Assembly (NCBI GenBank): GCA_013204025.1
Contig: JABMOW010000018.1
Location: 33,190 to 97,189 of the forward strand
DNA: 64,000 nt
Direction of reading: 5' to 3'
Origin: Fidelibacterota bacterium
Lineage (GTDB): Bacteria; Fidelibacterota; Marinisomatia; SCGC-AAA003-L08; JACNLC01
A program made the translations under genes and the position numbers. Under the pieces are notes generated by a model. It was not told the origin of the DNA. It saw only the letters and a list, made by a program, of their open reading frames with translations, and searched no databases. This document shows, in pieces, positions 27,161 through 36,002 of the stretch (the first letter of the stretch is position 1; the number at the start of each line of letters is the position of its first letter).

Positions 27161-28609
27161 GTGTCCAACCTGTTGAGCTTGTCTGATTATTTGCCTGAAA
27201 TGATCCTGTTGGGAGTGATCCTCATCGCAATTGTGATGGATTTAGTCCCTGCAACAAAGCGATTCACCAAAGGATTTATCCTCGTGGGATTGATTCTCGT
27301 GGCAGCCTTCCTGTATCAAGGCGATACCTCTGCGTCATCCTTATTCATGGGGATGTCTGCACATGATCCGTTTGGTACTTTCTTCAAATGGTTGTTCATC
27401 ATTGCTACGTTTTTCGTCGTCCTCATCGCAAAATATGATGACGGTATGGATCAATCCATCGCGGCTGAATTTAATATCCTTCTGCTGATTGTCATGTTTG
27501 GACTATTTCTCATGGCGACAGCCACCAATCTGGTGATGGTTTATCTAGCCATTGAGACGGTGAGTATTTCATCGTACATCCTTGCAGGCATGTTGCGGAA
27601 CGATATCAAATCCAATGAGGCGTCTCTCAAATATGTGATATTCGGTGCGTTTGCGTCGGGACTCATGCTCTACGGATTTAGCTGGCTGTACGGATTATCA
27701 GGCTCTACTGATTTGACGATTATTCGGGATGTACTGATGACACAAGAAGGTCCCGTGTTTGTGGTGTACATATCCATTCTCATGGTATTGGTGGGGATCG
27801 GATACAAACTATCCATGGTGCCATTCCATTACTGGACGCCCGATGTATACGAAGGCGCGCCAACTCCGTTGACGGCATATCTGTCTGTGGCACCCAAAGC
27901 AGCAGGACTAGCGTTGATGATCCGCTTTTTCACCATGACATTCACCGATGGCGCAGGTGAGACCGTTGCCAATGTTGACTGGACCGTTCTTATCGCAGTG
28001 TTATCTGCCATCACCATGACGGTGGGGAATCTGTTAGCGCTTCGTCAGGAAAACGTGAAACGACTGTTTGCCTTTTCATCTATCGCTCACGCCGGATATA
28101 TGTTGATGGTCATCCCGGTGATCAGCACGGATTCCAGCGCGGCTATCATGTTTTACCTGGTGCCGTATCTGTTCATGAATCTGGGTGCTTTTTTCGTCGC
28201 CATTGCGGTGTCAAACCATACGGGTTCTTATGATCTGGCTGGCTGGAAAGGTCTGGGCAAACGAACACCGTTGCTCGCGGCACTGATGGTCATTTTTCTG
28301 GTGTCTCTCACGGGATTACCGCCTACTGCCGGGTTCATCGGCAAAGTCTATTTATTTTCGGTTCTCATCAAACATCAGCAGTTTTATTGGCTGGCAGTTG
28401 TGGCGGTCATTAACAGTGTTATCGCGCTGTTTTACTATTTCCGTATTGTGAGGGAAATGTATTTCACCGATTCAGATGATACCGAACCCTTACGTCCTCA
28501 TCCCATACTCACATGGAGTATCATCTCCTGCGTCATCCCGGTGCTTGTACTGGGCCTGTACTGGAGCCCCGTCATCGACTGGGTCACCGCTTCTCTAAAA
28601 ATGTTCTAA
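27161..28609 (+). CDS. nuoN: NADH-quinone oxidoreductase subunit N
   Basis: Last gene of the operon and third antiporter-like pump subunit, 482 residues with about 14 helices. Features: MVYLAIETVSISSYILAGML (helix-5 Glu), YKLSMVPFHYWTPDVYEGAP (pump Lys and loop), and KRLFAFSSIAHAGYMLMV. Start codon GTG at 27161. After its stop, about 200 bp of non-coding DNA leads to a secreted protease gene. No strong intrinsic terminator is seen directly after nuoN. Confidence 0.95.
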   Translation: MSNLLSLSDYLPEMILLGVILIAIVMDLVPATKRFTKGFILVGLILVAAFLYQGDTSASSLFMGMSAHDPFGTFFKWLFIIATFFVVLIAKYDDGMDQSIAAEFNILLLIVMFGLFLMATATNLVMVYLAIETVSISSYILAGMLRNDIKSNEASLKYVIFGAFASGLMLYGFSWLYGLSGSTDLTIIRDVLMTQEGPVFVVYISILMVLVGIGYKLSMVPFHYWTPDVYEGAPTPLTAYLSVAPKAAGLALMIRFFTMTFTDGAGETVANVDWTVLIAVLSAITMTVGNLLALRQENVKRLFAFSSIAHAGYMLMVIPVISTDSSAAIMFYLVPYLFMNLGAFFVAIAVSNHTGSYDLAGWKGLGKRTPLLAALMVIFLVSLTGLPPTAGFIGKVYLFSVLIKHQQFYWLAVVAVINSVIALFYYFRIVREMYFTDSDDTEPLRPHPILTWSIISCVIPVLVLGLYWSPVIDWVTASLKMF

Positions 28610-28721
28610 ATATTTCAGCTGTAGATTTCTTATTGTTTTTCTATCATATCATATCCCTTCGTCCTCGTAATTTATAACATATTGACGTGTGCTATAAATT
28701 TGAACGACATCAGGTAGCAAA

Positions 28722-28786
28722 TGGTGGTACGAGACATAGAACAACAAAACGGGCTTGGTCATCTCGAACTTGTAAATCGACCACCA
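28722..28786 (+). ncRNA. Candidate structured 5' leader of the metalloprotease gene
   Basis: Two nested stems are visible: TGGTGGT (28722-28728) with ACCACCA (28780-28786), and inside it CGAGA (28730-28734) with TCTCG (28762-28766), separated by one base on the 5' side. The element ends 43 nt before the protease ATG. It resembles no riboswitch class I know. An AT-rich stretch with TATAAATTTG just upstream (from about 28693) fits the TAnnTTTG -7 box of FCB-group promoters. Function is unknown. Confidence 0.35.
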
Positions 28787-28829
28787 GAATTAAACAATTA
28801 AACCCCTTCATATGGAAGTAGGAGCAGTT

Positions 28830-30716
28830 ATGAAAACCTATATTTCAATCATATTAATCACTGGATTGGCGCTAGGTCAGAAAGTGGCCGTCTGGGAGCA
28901 AAACCCTGCTGAAGTGCTAACCCATGTGCAACTTCAACGGTCCGAATTACCAAGGGACCTTCTGCTTCAGAATGCAGATGGCTCATTGCAGGAATATGGG
29001 CGCTGTGGAACCATCCATCCGGCCCCGGAAAATGCCATCCCATCTCCAGATCCCAGTGTCTGGTTACCCCATCAAAATCGGGATCTATTGCGTAATCTGC
29101 AGATTCCTGTGGCATTTCATGTCATCTATGCCAGTGATGGGACCGGGCTGCTCTCTGAAAGTGCCATATATGATCAGATCACCGTCCTTAACGATGCGTA
29201 CGCATTTATGGGATTGAGCTTCACTGTTTCCAGTATCGACTTTACCGAAAATACATCCTGGTTCTATAATGATCCGGAATACACTTATAAGCCAATTCTG
29301 GCCATCGATCCAGCCACAACGCTGAATATTTATACCACTACAGCGCAGGGATATCTGGGCTATGCATATTTCCCCAATAGTTTTGCCGAGGATAGTGCGA
29401 TGCATGGGGTGGTGCTCCACTGGCAGAGTCTGCCTGGTGTGCATACCTGGAACTATGATGAGGGTGATACTGGAACTCACGAGGTGGGGCACTATCTGGG
29501 ACTCTATCACACATTTCAGGATGGATGTACCGCTCCTGGTGATCATGTTGATGATACACCGGCCCAGAATGATGGAGATAATATTTATTACTGTACACCA
29601 GCAGATACATGTCCCAGTGATGCCGGCAATGATCCTATTCACAACTATATGAATTATACGGATGATGCTTGTATCTACGAAATTACAAACGGGCAATGGG
29701 ATCGGATCAATTTTATGGTCTCCACGTATCGACCCAATCTGGGGACGGAGGACCTGACTATTGACGGTTGCACCGATCCAACCGCAATTAATTATAACCC
29801 CGATGCCACCTTTGATGACGGTAGTTGTGAATACGAATCTACTCCATCTTTTGGTGATATTAATCTCGATGGTCAAACTAACGTTATCGATGTCGTTTAT
29901 TTGGTTGACATCATATTAAATGACTTTGATTACAATTCTTCAGGTGATTTCAACAATGATGGTGTAAACAATGTGGTAGATATTGTAGCTCTTGTTGATA
30001 TAATTCTCAACCCTTTATCAGTTGGATGTACCGATCCAGGTGCTATTAATTATAACCCTGAATCTTATTACGACGATGGAAGTTGTGAATATGGTGATGG
30101 CACCTGCACCGACTATGACGGCAACGTCTACGAAACGGTCGAAATCGGTGATCAAACCTGGATGGTGGAAAACCTGAAGGTGACCCACTACAACAACGGA
30201 GATGATATACTAACCGGGTTGAACGATTCAGAATGGTCTAATCTGTATGATACCGAAACAGGTGCTTTTGCAGTTTACAATGATGATCCATCCAACACCG
30301 AAACCTACGGTAATCTGTACAATTGGTACGCTGTTGACGATAACCGTGGTGTCTGTCCAGATGGCTGGCATGTACCTACAGATGCCGAGTGGACGGTGTT
30401 AGCGGACTATCTGAGTTGGACTTCATTTGCCGGTGGTGCTCTTAAATCCACGGGTACTATTGAAAATGAAGATGGTTTGTGGCATAGCCCTAACCTCGGA
30501 GCCACCAACGCAAGTGGCTTCACTGCCCTTCCCGGTGGGTACCGCAGCTACAGTGGTGGCTACTACGGTATGGGCTACGACGGTACCTTCTGGTCTTCTA
30601 CGACAAGCGGTAGTATCGATGCCTGGAGCCGGTACTTGTATTACACTGATTCGGATGTGTACCGGTACTACGACTATAAGCCTAGCGGATACTCGATTCG
30701 TTGCGCAGGGGATTAG
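28830..30716 (+). CDS. Secreted M43-like metalloprotease with dockerin-like and FISUMP domains
   Basis: A 628-residue exported protein. A signal peptide (MKTYISIILITGLALG) is followed by a catalytic domain to about residue 310 with zinc motif H217-E-V-G-H221-YLG-LYH227 and a later HNYMNYTDDAC Met-turn, as in pappalysin/M43 metalloproteases. Two GCTDP.AINYNP......DDGSCEY modules come next, separated by a pair of dockerin-like Ca-binding repeats (GDINLDGQTNVIDVVYLVDI; GDFNNDGVNNVVDIVALVDI). The last 200 residues are a FISUMP domain (QTWMVENLKVTHYNNG, CPDGWHVPTDAEW, GYSIRCAGD). No T9SS tail is present. The start at 28830 has AGGAG 5 nt upstream; an ATG at 28812 lacks one. Confidence 0.85.
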   Translation: MKTYISIILITGLALGQKVAVWEQNPAEVLTHVQLQRSELPRDLLLQNADGSLQEYGRCGTIHPAPENAIPSPDPSVWLPHQNRDLLRNLQIPVAFHVIYASDGTGLLSESAIYDQITVLNDAYAFMGLSFTVSSIDFTENTSWFYNDPEYTYKPILAIDPATTLNIYTTTAQGYLGYAYFPNSFAEDSAMHGVVLHWQSLPGVHTWNYDEGDTGTHEVGHYLGLYHTFQDGCTAPGDHVDDTPAQNDGDNIYYCTPADTCPSDAGNDPIHNYMNYTDDACIYEITNGQWDRINFMVSTYRPNLGTEDLTIDGCTDPTAINYNPDATFDDGSCEYESTPSFGDINLDGQTNVIDVVYLVDIILNDFDYNSSGDFNNDGVNNVVDIVALVDIILNPLSVGCTDPGAINYNPESYYDDGSCEYGDGTCTDYDGNVYETVEIGDQTWMVENLKVTHYNNGDDILTGLNDSEWSNLYDTETGAFAVYNDDPSNTETYGNLYNWYAVDDNRGVCPDGWHVPTDAEWTVLADYLSWTSFAGGALKSTGTIENEDGLWHSPNLGATNASGFTALPGGYRSYSGGYYGMGYDGTFWSSTTSGSIDAWSRYLYYTDSDVYRYYDYKPSGYSIRCAGD

Positions 30717-30719
30717 GCT

Positions 30720-30741
30720 ATCCCGACGTTTCAGTCGGGAT
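30720..30741 (+). terminator. Hairpin after the protease gene, possible terminator
   Basis: ATCCCGAC and GTCGGGAT form a perfect 8-bp stem with a 6-nt loop, beginning 4 nt after the stop codon. A second stem (TGAGAC 30741-30746 with GTCTCA 30770-30775) follows. There is no long T-run, so termination is plausible but not certain. ATCCCGAC..GTCGGGAT palindromes also occur as dispersed elements. Confidence 0.4.
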
Positions 30742-30786
30742 GAGACGGCCTGCTGACTATCACCAAGGAGTCTCATTTGACTATTT

Positions 30787-30805
30787 ATCCCGTCGAAGAC
30801 GGGAT
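30787..30805. repeat. Second GC-rich hairpin related to the one at 30720
   Basis: ATCCCGTC, a GAA loop and GACGGGAT make a perfect 8-bp hairpin. The arms differ from those at 30720-30741 by a swapped central pair (GTC for GAC), so the two may be copies of one palindromic repeat family. Confidence 0.5.
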
Positions 30806-31036
30806 CGAAAATATATAAAATATGGGGAACAGATTATTGACTTACAAAATTATTGAAAACTTGGTAAGTATCAATTCAAAAAAATGAAATCTAATCCCAA
30901 AGGGATGATCGAAAATAGTCCAGAATTTCAATTCCGGGTTTTGATCGTAAAGCTAATTGAGTCCCATGGGGGCGAAAGATAATACGATGGGGTTTATATT
31001 CGCAGAATGAGACTTTCCAAGTCTGGATGTGAAAAC

Positions 31037-31174
31037 CACCGATAGCATCACTTTAAGCGATACCATCGTTCATCATCTACGCGATAGTATTGGTTGCTCC
31101 GTGCATATCGTCCAATGCTATCGATACTGGTTATTTGTCAATTCACCAATAGCATCATTCACCATTGTATTGGT
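31037..31174. repeat. Cluster of related inverted repeats upstream of nqrA
   Basis: CACCGATAGCATCA (31037-31050) and CACCAATAGCATCA (31144-31157) are near-identical direct copies. Each can pair with a downstream TATTGGT (31088-31094 and 31168-31174). GATAGTATTGG (31083-31093) can alternatively pair with CCAATGCTATC (31112-31122), 10 of 11 Watson-Crick plus one G-U. The copies could therefore switch between exclusive hairpins, or are remnants of a duplicated element. No known family recognised. Confidence 0.45.
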
Positions 31175-31233
31175 TACCCCAAGCTAAATTGCAAAATGCA
31201 ATGGGTTTATAAAAAACTTCAGTTTTAGGAAAT

Positions 31234-31297
31234 GGACTCCATCCTCTGTGTGGATGGGTTTGAAGTAAGTCATGCACTCATGGAAAGAGTGCAGTCC
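31234..31297 (+). ncRNA. Candidate three-way-junction RNA upstream of nqrA
   Basis: A closing stem GGACT (31234-31238) with AGTCC (31293-31297) encloses two hairpins: CCATCC/GGATGG (31239-31244 and 31252-31257) and GCACTC/GAGTGC (31274-31279 and 31287-31292), both with 7-nt loops. Both hairpins abut the closing stem with no unpaired base, and a 16-nt linker joins them. ACTCC (31236-31240) could alternatively pair with GGAGT (31298-31302), which is followed by TTTT, so a switch with a terminator is imaginable. It lies 280 nt upstream of nqrA. I cannot assign it to a known class. Confidence 0.4.
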
Positions 31298-31577
31298 GGA
31301 GTTTTTGATTTATTAGCATGTTGGTTTATTCAAATTTCATTGCCTAATTTTAAAATCTTGATCAAGTCAATCCTTAAAACACGATAAAACTATCCAAAAT
31401 AATCGAAAGTAGATATTGGGCGCACTTTGTAAATTTCGATTCTAATTTTTCACATCATTTTTGACAATTAAAAATACCGATGGTAAGGTCATATGGGTGA
31501 TCCATATTTCTTACAGTCGTGGACAATGGAAATTCGGTATTCAAAAATAAGATAAATGCATAGGAAATACATTTCAT

Positions 31578-32933
31578 ATGGGTGATTTTTGTATCAAAAA
31601 AGGTCATGACCTTAAACTGATAGGCAAGCCTGAAAAGTCGATGGGGGACGCTCCGGTTTCGGAAGTGTTGAACATATCTCCTGCTGATTTCAAGGGTATT
31701 GTCCCCAAACTTCTGGTGAAGGAAGGGGACATCGTAAAAACAGGTACTCCGCTGTTCAGGAGTAAATTTTATCCGGACATGGTTTATGGTTCGCCAGGTA
31801 GCGGCACCGTGAGTCAGATCCGAATTGGTGAACGTCGAAAGCTTCAGGATATCAGCATCCAGTTATCGTCAGCAGACGAAAGTCTGCCATTGCAGGCATA
31901 CACCGCAGCACAAATCGGTAAACTTTCCGCAGGCGACATTAAAAGTCATATGCTGAAAACCGGGCTGTGGTTCATGGTTCGGCAGCGTCCTTTTTCAAAA
32001 GTGGCAAATCCTGACTCAGCGCCCAAATCCATATTCATTTCTGCAATGGGCACAGCACCATTCTCACCAGACGCAGAATTTGTGCTGGAGAAGAATTCAG
32101 GCGGGTTTCAAACGGGATTGTCCATTCTAAAGAAATTGACCTCCGGTTCAGTGAATCTGGTCATGGGGAAAGGCACAAAATTACCCGCACTCACCAACGC
32201 CAAAGATGTGACCATTCATCGGTTTTCCGGTCCTCATCCCGCAGGCAATGTGGGCATTCACATCCATCACATTGATCCCATTAAAAACAAAGACGATATC
32301 GTCTGGTATGTGGATCCCCAGGATGTGGCAGCCATCGGTGACCTTTTCAATACCGGAAACTTCCCCAAATACAAAGTGATCACCGTGGGTGGCAGTGGCG
32401 TAACCAATCGTCATTACCTGAAAATCCGACGCGGAGCCTTGGTGAAAGACATTTTAAAATCCAACCAGGTCGCTGATGATGTTCGGATCATTTCCGGAGA
32501 CGTATTGTCAGGGGTGAAAACCAAACCTGATCGGGCTATTGGCTACTACCATAACATGTTATCCGTCATTCCCGAAGGCAGGAAACGATACTTTTTGGGG
32601 TGGATCATGCCGGGACTCAAGCGATACTCATTATCAGGATCATTCCTGTCAGGTCTCATGGGTAAACAAGAAACAGAGATGACAACCGCAGTCAATGGCA
32701 GCCTCAGAGCGATTATTCCATTTGGTCAGGTCGAATCCGTACTGCCGATGGATATCATGCCCACGTTTCTGTTGAAATCGATCCTTGCTCGTGATATCGA
32801 AGAAATGGAAAAACTGGGTATTTATGAATGTGACCCGGAAGATTTCAGCTTATGCGCGTTTTCAGATGTATCCAAAATGGAGATCACCGAAATCATTCGC
32901 GAAGGACTGGAATTTATGGAGGCGGAGGGATAA
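31578..32933 (+). CDS. nqrA: Na+-translocating NADH:quinone reductase subunit A
   Basis: A 451-residue peripheral subunit of the sodium-pumping respiratory NADH dehydrogenase. N-terminal features IKKGHDLKLIGKPEK and LLVKEGDIVKTGTPLFRSK (biotinyl-lipoyl-like) and the central FSGPHPAGNVGIHIHHIDPI are diagnostic for NqrA. The C-terminus YECDPEDFSLCAFSDVSKME fits the family. It starts a six-gene nqrABCDEF cluster, with nqrB 3 nt downstream. The ATG at 31578 is preceded by AGGAAA. Long non-coding sequence upstream may regulate it. Confidence 0.95.
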   Translation: MGDFCIKKGHDLKLIGKPEKSMGDAPVSEVLNISPADFKGIVPKLLVKEGDIVKTGTPLFRSKFYPDMVYGSPGSGTVSQIRIGERRKLQDISIQLSSADESLPLQAYTAAQIGKLSAGDIKSHMLKTGLWFMVRQRPFSKVANPDSAPKSIFISAMGTAPFSPDAEFVLEKNSGGFQTGLSILKKLTSGSVNLVMGKGTKLPALTNAKDVTIHRFSGPHPAGNVGIHIHHIDPIKNKDDIVWYVDPQDVAAIGDLFNTGNFPKYKVITVGGSGVTNRHYLKIRRGALVKDILKSNQVADDVRIISGDVLSGVKTKPDRAIGYYHNMLSVIPEGRKRYFLGWIMPGLKRYSLSGSFLSGLMGKQETEMTTAVNGSLRAIIPFGQVESVLPMDIMPTFLLKSILARDIEEMEKLGIYECDPEDFSLCAFSDVSKMEITEIIREGLEFMEAEG

Positions 32934-32936
32934 AAT

Positions 32937-34085
32937 ATGAAAATGTTGAGAAATTTCTTGGATCGAATGCATCCCAAATTTAAAAACGGGACCAAGCTGG
33001 AGAAATACTATCCGCTGTTTGAAATGGCGGATACATTTATGTTCACACCTGATGATGTGACGAAGTCTGGACCTCATGTTCGAGATGCCGTTGATTTGAA
33101 GCGTGCCATGATCGTTGTGGTTCTGGCGCTGTTACCTACTTTCTTTTTTGGTCTCTTCAATATTGGATATCAGGAGGATGCAACCCGAACGATCCTTCAG
33201 AATTTCATGGTGGGACTAAAAATTACGCTCCCCATTTTGATCGTCGCGTATGGCGTCGGTGGATTCTGGGAAGTGGTCTTCGCTATCGTCCGAAAACACG
33301 AGATCAATGAAGGATTTCTGGTCACGGGTTTTTTAATCCCACTGATCGTACCTCCCACGATACCTCTGTGGATGGTGGCAGTGGCAACCAGTTTTGGTGT
33401 CGTCATTGGAAAAGAAATTTTCGGCGGAACCGGATTTAATATCTTTAATCCTGCATTAGTAGCCAGAGCATTTTTGTTCTTCGCATATCCGGGCGCAATT
33501 TCAGGCGACAGCGTCTGGACCGTAGTGGATGGCGTATCCAAAGCCACTCCATTGGCTGTGGCTGCATCTGGAGTAAACACCAGCGCCATCGATCTGTTAG
33601 TGAGAAGTAACTTCTCCTGGCTGGATATGTTTTATGGGTTCATCCCCGGCTCCATCGGAGAGACCTCTACTCTTGCCATTCTCATCGGAGCTGTCATTCT
33701 GCTGGTCACCCGAATTGCCAGTTGGAGAATCATTACCGGCGTGATGATCGGGATGGTAGGGATTGCCCTGCTCACAAACCTCCTTGCAGCCGCAAGTAGT
33801 AACCCCATGCTTGCACTGACGCCTCACTATCATCTGGTGATGGGTGGTTTCGCCTTCGGAATGGTATTCATGGCAACTGACCCGGTTTCTGCGGCACAAT
33901 CGAATGCAGGTCGTTGGATTTACGGTATCATGATCGGCGGACTTGCAGTCATGATCCGATCGGTTAATCCAGCCTTCCCTGAAGGAATGATGCTTGCTAT
34001 TTTACTCGGAAACGCATTTTCACCCATGATCGATTACATGGTGCTCCGTAGACACATTAAGAGGAGGCAACAACGTCATGCATAG
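32937..34085 (+). CDS. nqrB: Na+-translocating NADH:quinone reductase subunit B
   Basis: A 382-residue membrane subunit that takes part in Na+ passage and carries a covalently bound FMN. The flavinylation-type motif is seen as DGVSKATPLAVAA (the Thr of S-x-A-T) at about residue 200, and GGTGFNIFNPALVARAFLFF is the family signature just before it. About ten membrane helices follow an N-terminal soluble segment (HPKFKNGTKLEKYYPLFEMA). It overlaps nqrC by 8 nt. ApbE, encoded downstream, would attach the FMN. Confidence 0.95.
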   Translation: MKMLRNFLDRMHPKFKNGTKLEKYYPLFEMADTFMFTPDDVTKSGPHVRDAVDLKRAMIVVVLALLPTFFFGLFNIGYQEDATRTILQNFMVGLKITLPILIVAYGVGGFWEVVFAIVRKHEINEGFLVTGFLIPLIVPPTIPLWMVAVATSFGVVIGKEIFGGTGFNIFNPALVARAFLFFAYPGAISGDSVWTVVDGVSKATPLAVAASGVNTSAIDLLVRSNFSWLDMFYGFIPGSIGETSTLAILIGAVILLVTRIASWRIITGVMIGMVGIALLTNLLAAASSNPMLALTPHYHLVMGGFAFGMVFMATDPVSAAQSNAGRWIYGIMIGGLAVMIRSVNPAFPEGMMLAILLGNAFSPMIDYMVLRRHIKRRQQRHA

Positions 34086-34734
34086 TAATGCTTATACTTA
34101 TCGTTTCGTTATTATCGTCACCGGTTTAGCTGCCTTTCTATTGGCATTGGCTTCAACGGGATTGAAAGACCGGCAGGATTTCAATCGATTACTCGACACG
34201 AAAAAGAATGTCCTGAAATCTGTGGGTGAGTACGAATCAGTCATGACTCCACAAGCCGTGGAAGAAGCCTACACTCAATTTATCAGTGAAAAGTTTTTAG
34301 ATGACACCGGAAAGATCACCGATACTGATGTGGGTCTTTCCCTTTTTGAATATCGTAAAGATGGAAAAGTTGAAGGGTACATTTTACCCGTTTCCGGGAA
34401 AGGACTGTGGTCTACCATTAAGGGATTTTTTGCCGTCGGTACCGATAGAAATACCGTATTGGGAATCACTTTTTACGAACATGGTGAAACACCCGGTTTG
34501 GGCGGTGAGATCGAAAAGGATTGGTTCACTAGCCAGTTTGCCGGAAAAAAGATATTCACATCGAAGAACGATCTGGTATCCATCACCATCGCAAAAGGGA
34601 AATCAACCATCGTAGATGAATATCATGTGGATGGGGTCAGTGGCGCTACACTCACCACCAAAGGAGTAAATGACTTTTTATTACGGGATTTGAAGAAATA
34701 TGAAAAATTCCTCACACGAAGCGTTCAGGGATAG
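34078..34734 (+). CDS. nqrC: Na+-translocating NADH:quinone reductase subunit C
   Basis: A 218-residue subunit with one N-terminal membrane helix ([20 protein letters not shown]) and a periplasmic FMN-binding domain. Visible motifs: [40 protein letters not shown], and the flavinylation motif [13 protein letters not shown], where FMN is linked to the Thr of SGAT. Shorter than the proteobacterial NqrC of about 260 residues, as in many FCB members. Confidence 0.95.
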   Translation: MHSNAYTYRFVIIVTGLAAFLLALASTGLKDRQDFNRLLDTKKNVLKSVGEYESVMTPQAVEEAYTQFISEKFLDDTGKITDTDVGLSLFEYRKDGKVEGYILPVSGKGLWSTIKGFFAVGTDRNTVLGITFYEHGETPGLGGEIEKDWFTSQFAGKKIFTSKNDLVSITIAKGKSTIVDEYHVDGVSGATLTTKGVNDFLLRDLKKYEKFLTRSVQG

Positions 34735-34745
34735 GGGAGGTAAAT

Positions 34746-35363
34746 ATGGCAAATAAATCATTACCTATTTTTACTGATCCTCTGAACCAGAATAATCCCA
34801 TTACCAAACAGGTTTTGGGTGTCTGTTCTGCCCTCGCAGTGACAGTTAAATTGGATACCGCAGTCGTCATGACATTGGCGTTAGTTTTTGTGCTGGTGTT
34901 GTCGAATATGATCATTTCCGCATTGAGAAACTATATCCCCTCAAAAATCCGAATCATCGTCATGCTGACGGTCATCGCATCATTGGTCATCCTGGCGGAT
35001 CAGGTTTTAAAAGCGTTCTTGTTTGATATTAGCAAACAGCTCTCTGTGTTTGTGGGGCTGATCATCACAAACTGCATCGTAATGGGGCGAGCCGAAGCGT
35101 TTGCCATGCAAAATGATGTAAAATCATCCGCACTCGACGGACTTGGAAACGGACTGGGATACGGCATCATTTTGATATTGGTGTCCACCTTCCGTGAGAT
35201 ACTGGGAAGCGGGTCATTTTTTGGCTTAAAGGTTGTTCCACAATTCATGTATGATCTGGGATATGTGAACAATGGACTTATGCTGCTGGCACCGGGCGCT
35301 TTCATTGTGCTGGGGCTCATCATCTGGGTACAGCGAACCATCATCGGATATAGGGAGGATTGA
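34746..35363 (+). CDS. nqrD: Na+-translocating NADH:quinone reductase subunit D
   Basis: A 205-residue integral membrane subunit. [20 protein letters not shown] at the N-terminus and [20 protein letters not shown] in the middle are the conserved family stretches. The latter includes a Cys that, with NqrE, holds the intramembrane iron site. GGGGAGG precedes the start, and the stop is close to the nqrE start. Confidence 0.95.
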   Translation: MANKSLPIFTDPLNQNNPITKQVLGVCSALAVTVKLDTAVVMTLALVFVLVLSNMIISALRNYIPSKIRIIVMLTVIASLVILADQVLKAFLFDISKQLSVFVGLIITNCIVMGRAEAFAMQNDVKSSALDGLGNGLGYGIILILVSTFREILGSGSFFGLKVVPQFMYDLGYVNNGLMLLAPGAFIVLGLIIWVQRTIIGYRED

Positions 35364-35365
35364 TC

Positions 35366-35992
35366 ATGGAAATGTTATCACATTATCTCAGCATTGCGGC
35401 TCAATCCATATTTGTACAGAATATTCTGTTATCATCCTTTTTGGGGATGTGTTCATTTCTGGCCATCTCAAAAAAGGTGGAAACTTCTTTTGGATTGGGA
35501 CTTGCAGTCATTTTCGTCAACGGTATCACAGTTCCCATGAACTGGCTTATCCAAAAATATCTGCTTGAAGAAGGTGCGCTATCATGGACAGGATTGACTT
35601 CATTGGCGAATGTGGACCTTAGCTTTCTGACGTTTATCACGTTTATAGCCACCATTGCTGCCATGGTTCAATTAGTGGAAATGGTGTTGGATAAATTTAG
35701 CCCCACACTTTATCAGGCACTGGGAATATTTCTCCCGTTGATCGCGGTGAATTGCGCAATTTTGGGATCATCATTGTTCATGGTGGAACGGAGTTACAAT
35801 TTCCCCGAATCTGTGGTTTATGGAATCAGTGCAGGATTTGGATTTTTCCTCGCCATTACTACGATGGCATCCATCAGGTACAAGTTGAAGTATTCAAATG
35901 TCCCAGCGGGATTAAAAGGTCTGGGTATCGCTATGATCCTCACAGGACTGATCTCCATGGCGTACATGTCGTTTTCCGGAATTAATTTATAA
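35366..35992 (+). CDS. nqrE: Na+-translocating NADH:quinone reductase subunit E
   Basis: A 208-residue membrane subunit, inverted homologue of Nqr[21 protein letters not shown] (followed by CSF) and [20 protein letters not shown] each carry a conserved Cys of the intramembrane iron centre. I prefer the ATG at 35366, with GGGAGG 7 nt upstream, over the TTG at 35360 that overlaps the nqrD stop. Confidence 0.95.
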   Translation: MEMLSHYLSIAAQSIFVQNILLSSFLGMCSFLAISKKVETSFGLGLAVIFVNGITVPMNWLIQKYLLEEGALSWTGLTSLANVDLSFLTFITFIATIAAMVQLVEMVLDKFSPTLYQALGIFLPLIAVNCAILGSSLFMVERSYNFPESVVYGISAGFGFFLAITTMASIRYKLKYSNVPAGLKGLGIAMILTGLISMAYMSFSGINL

Positions 35993-36002
35993 GAGAGTTT
36001 CA

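Larger units (their letters stand above)
30717..31577. other. 861-bp non-coding region between protease and nqrA
   Basis: No ORF of credible coding character is present on either strand. The region holds, from left to right: two perfect GC-rich hairpins (30720-30741, 30787-30805), a set of related inverted repeats (31037-31174), a possible three-way-junction RNA (31234-31297), and an AT-rich stretch up to the nqrA start at 31578. It must contain the promoter of the nqr operon. The amount of foldable sequence suggests a regulatory leader or a separate small RNA. Confidence 0.6.

Noticed and set aside
28700..28790. T-box riboswitch upstream of the metalloprotease (GGTGGTACGAG)
   Set aside because: Only a short likeness to the T-box motif; no specifier stem or terminator, and the gene is not related to amino-acid supply.
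29085..29876. 263-codon minus-strand ORF inside the protease gene
   Set aside because: Antisense shadow of a well-supported gene; residue composition is not protein-like.
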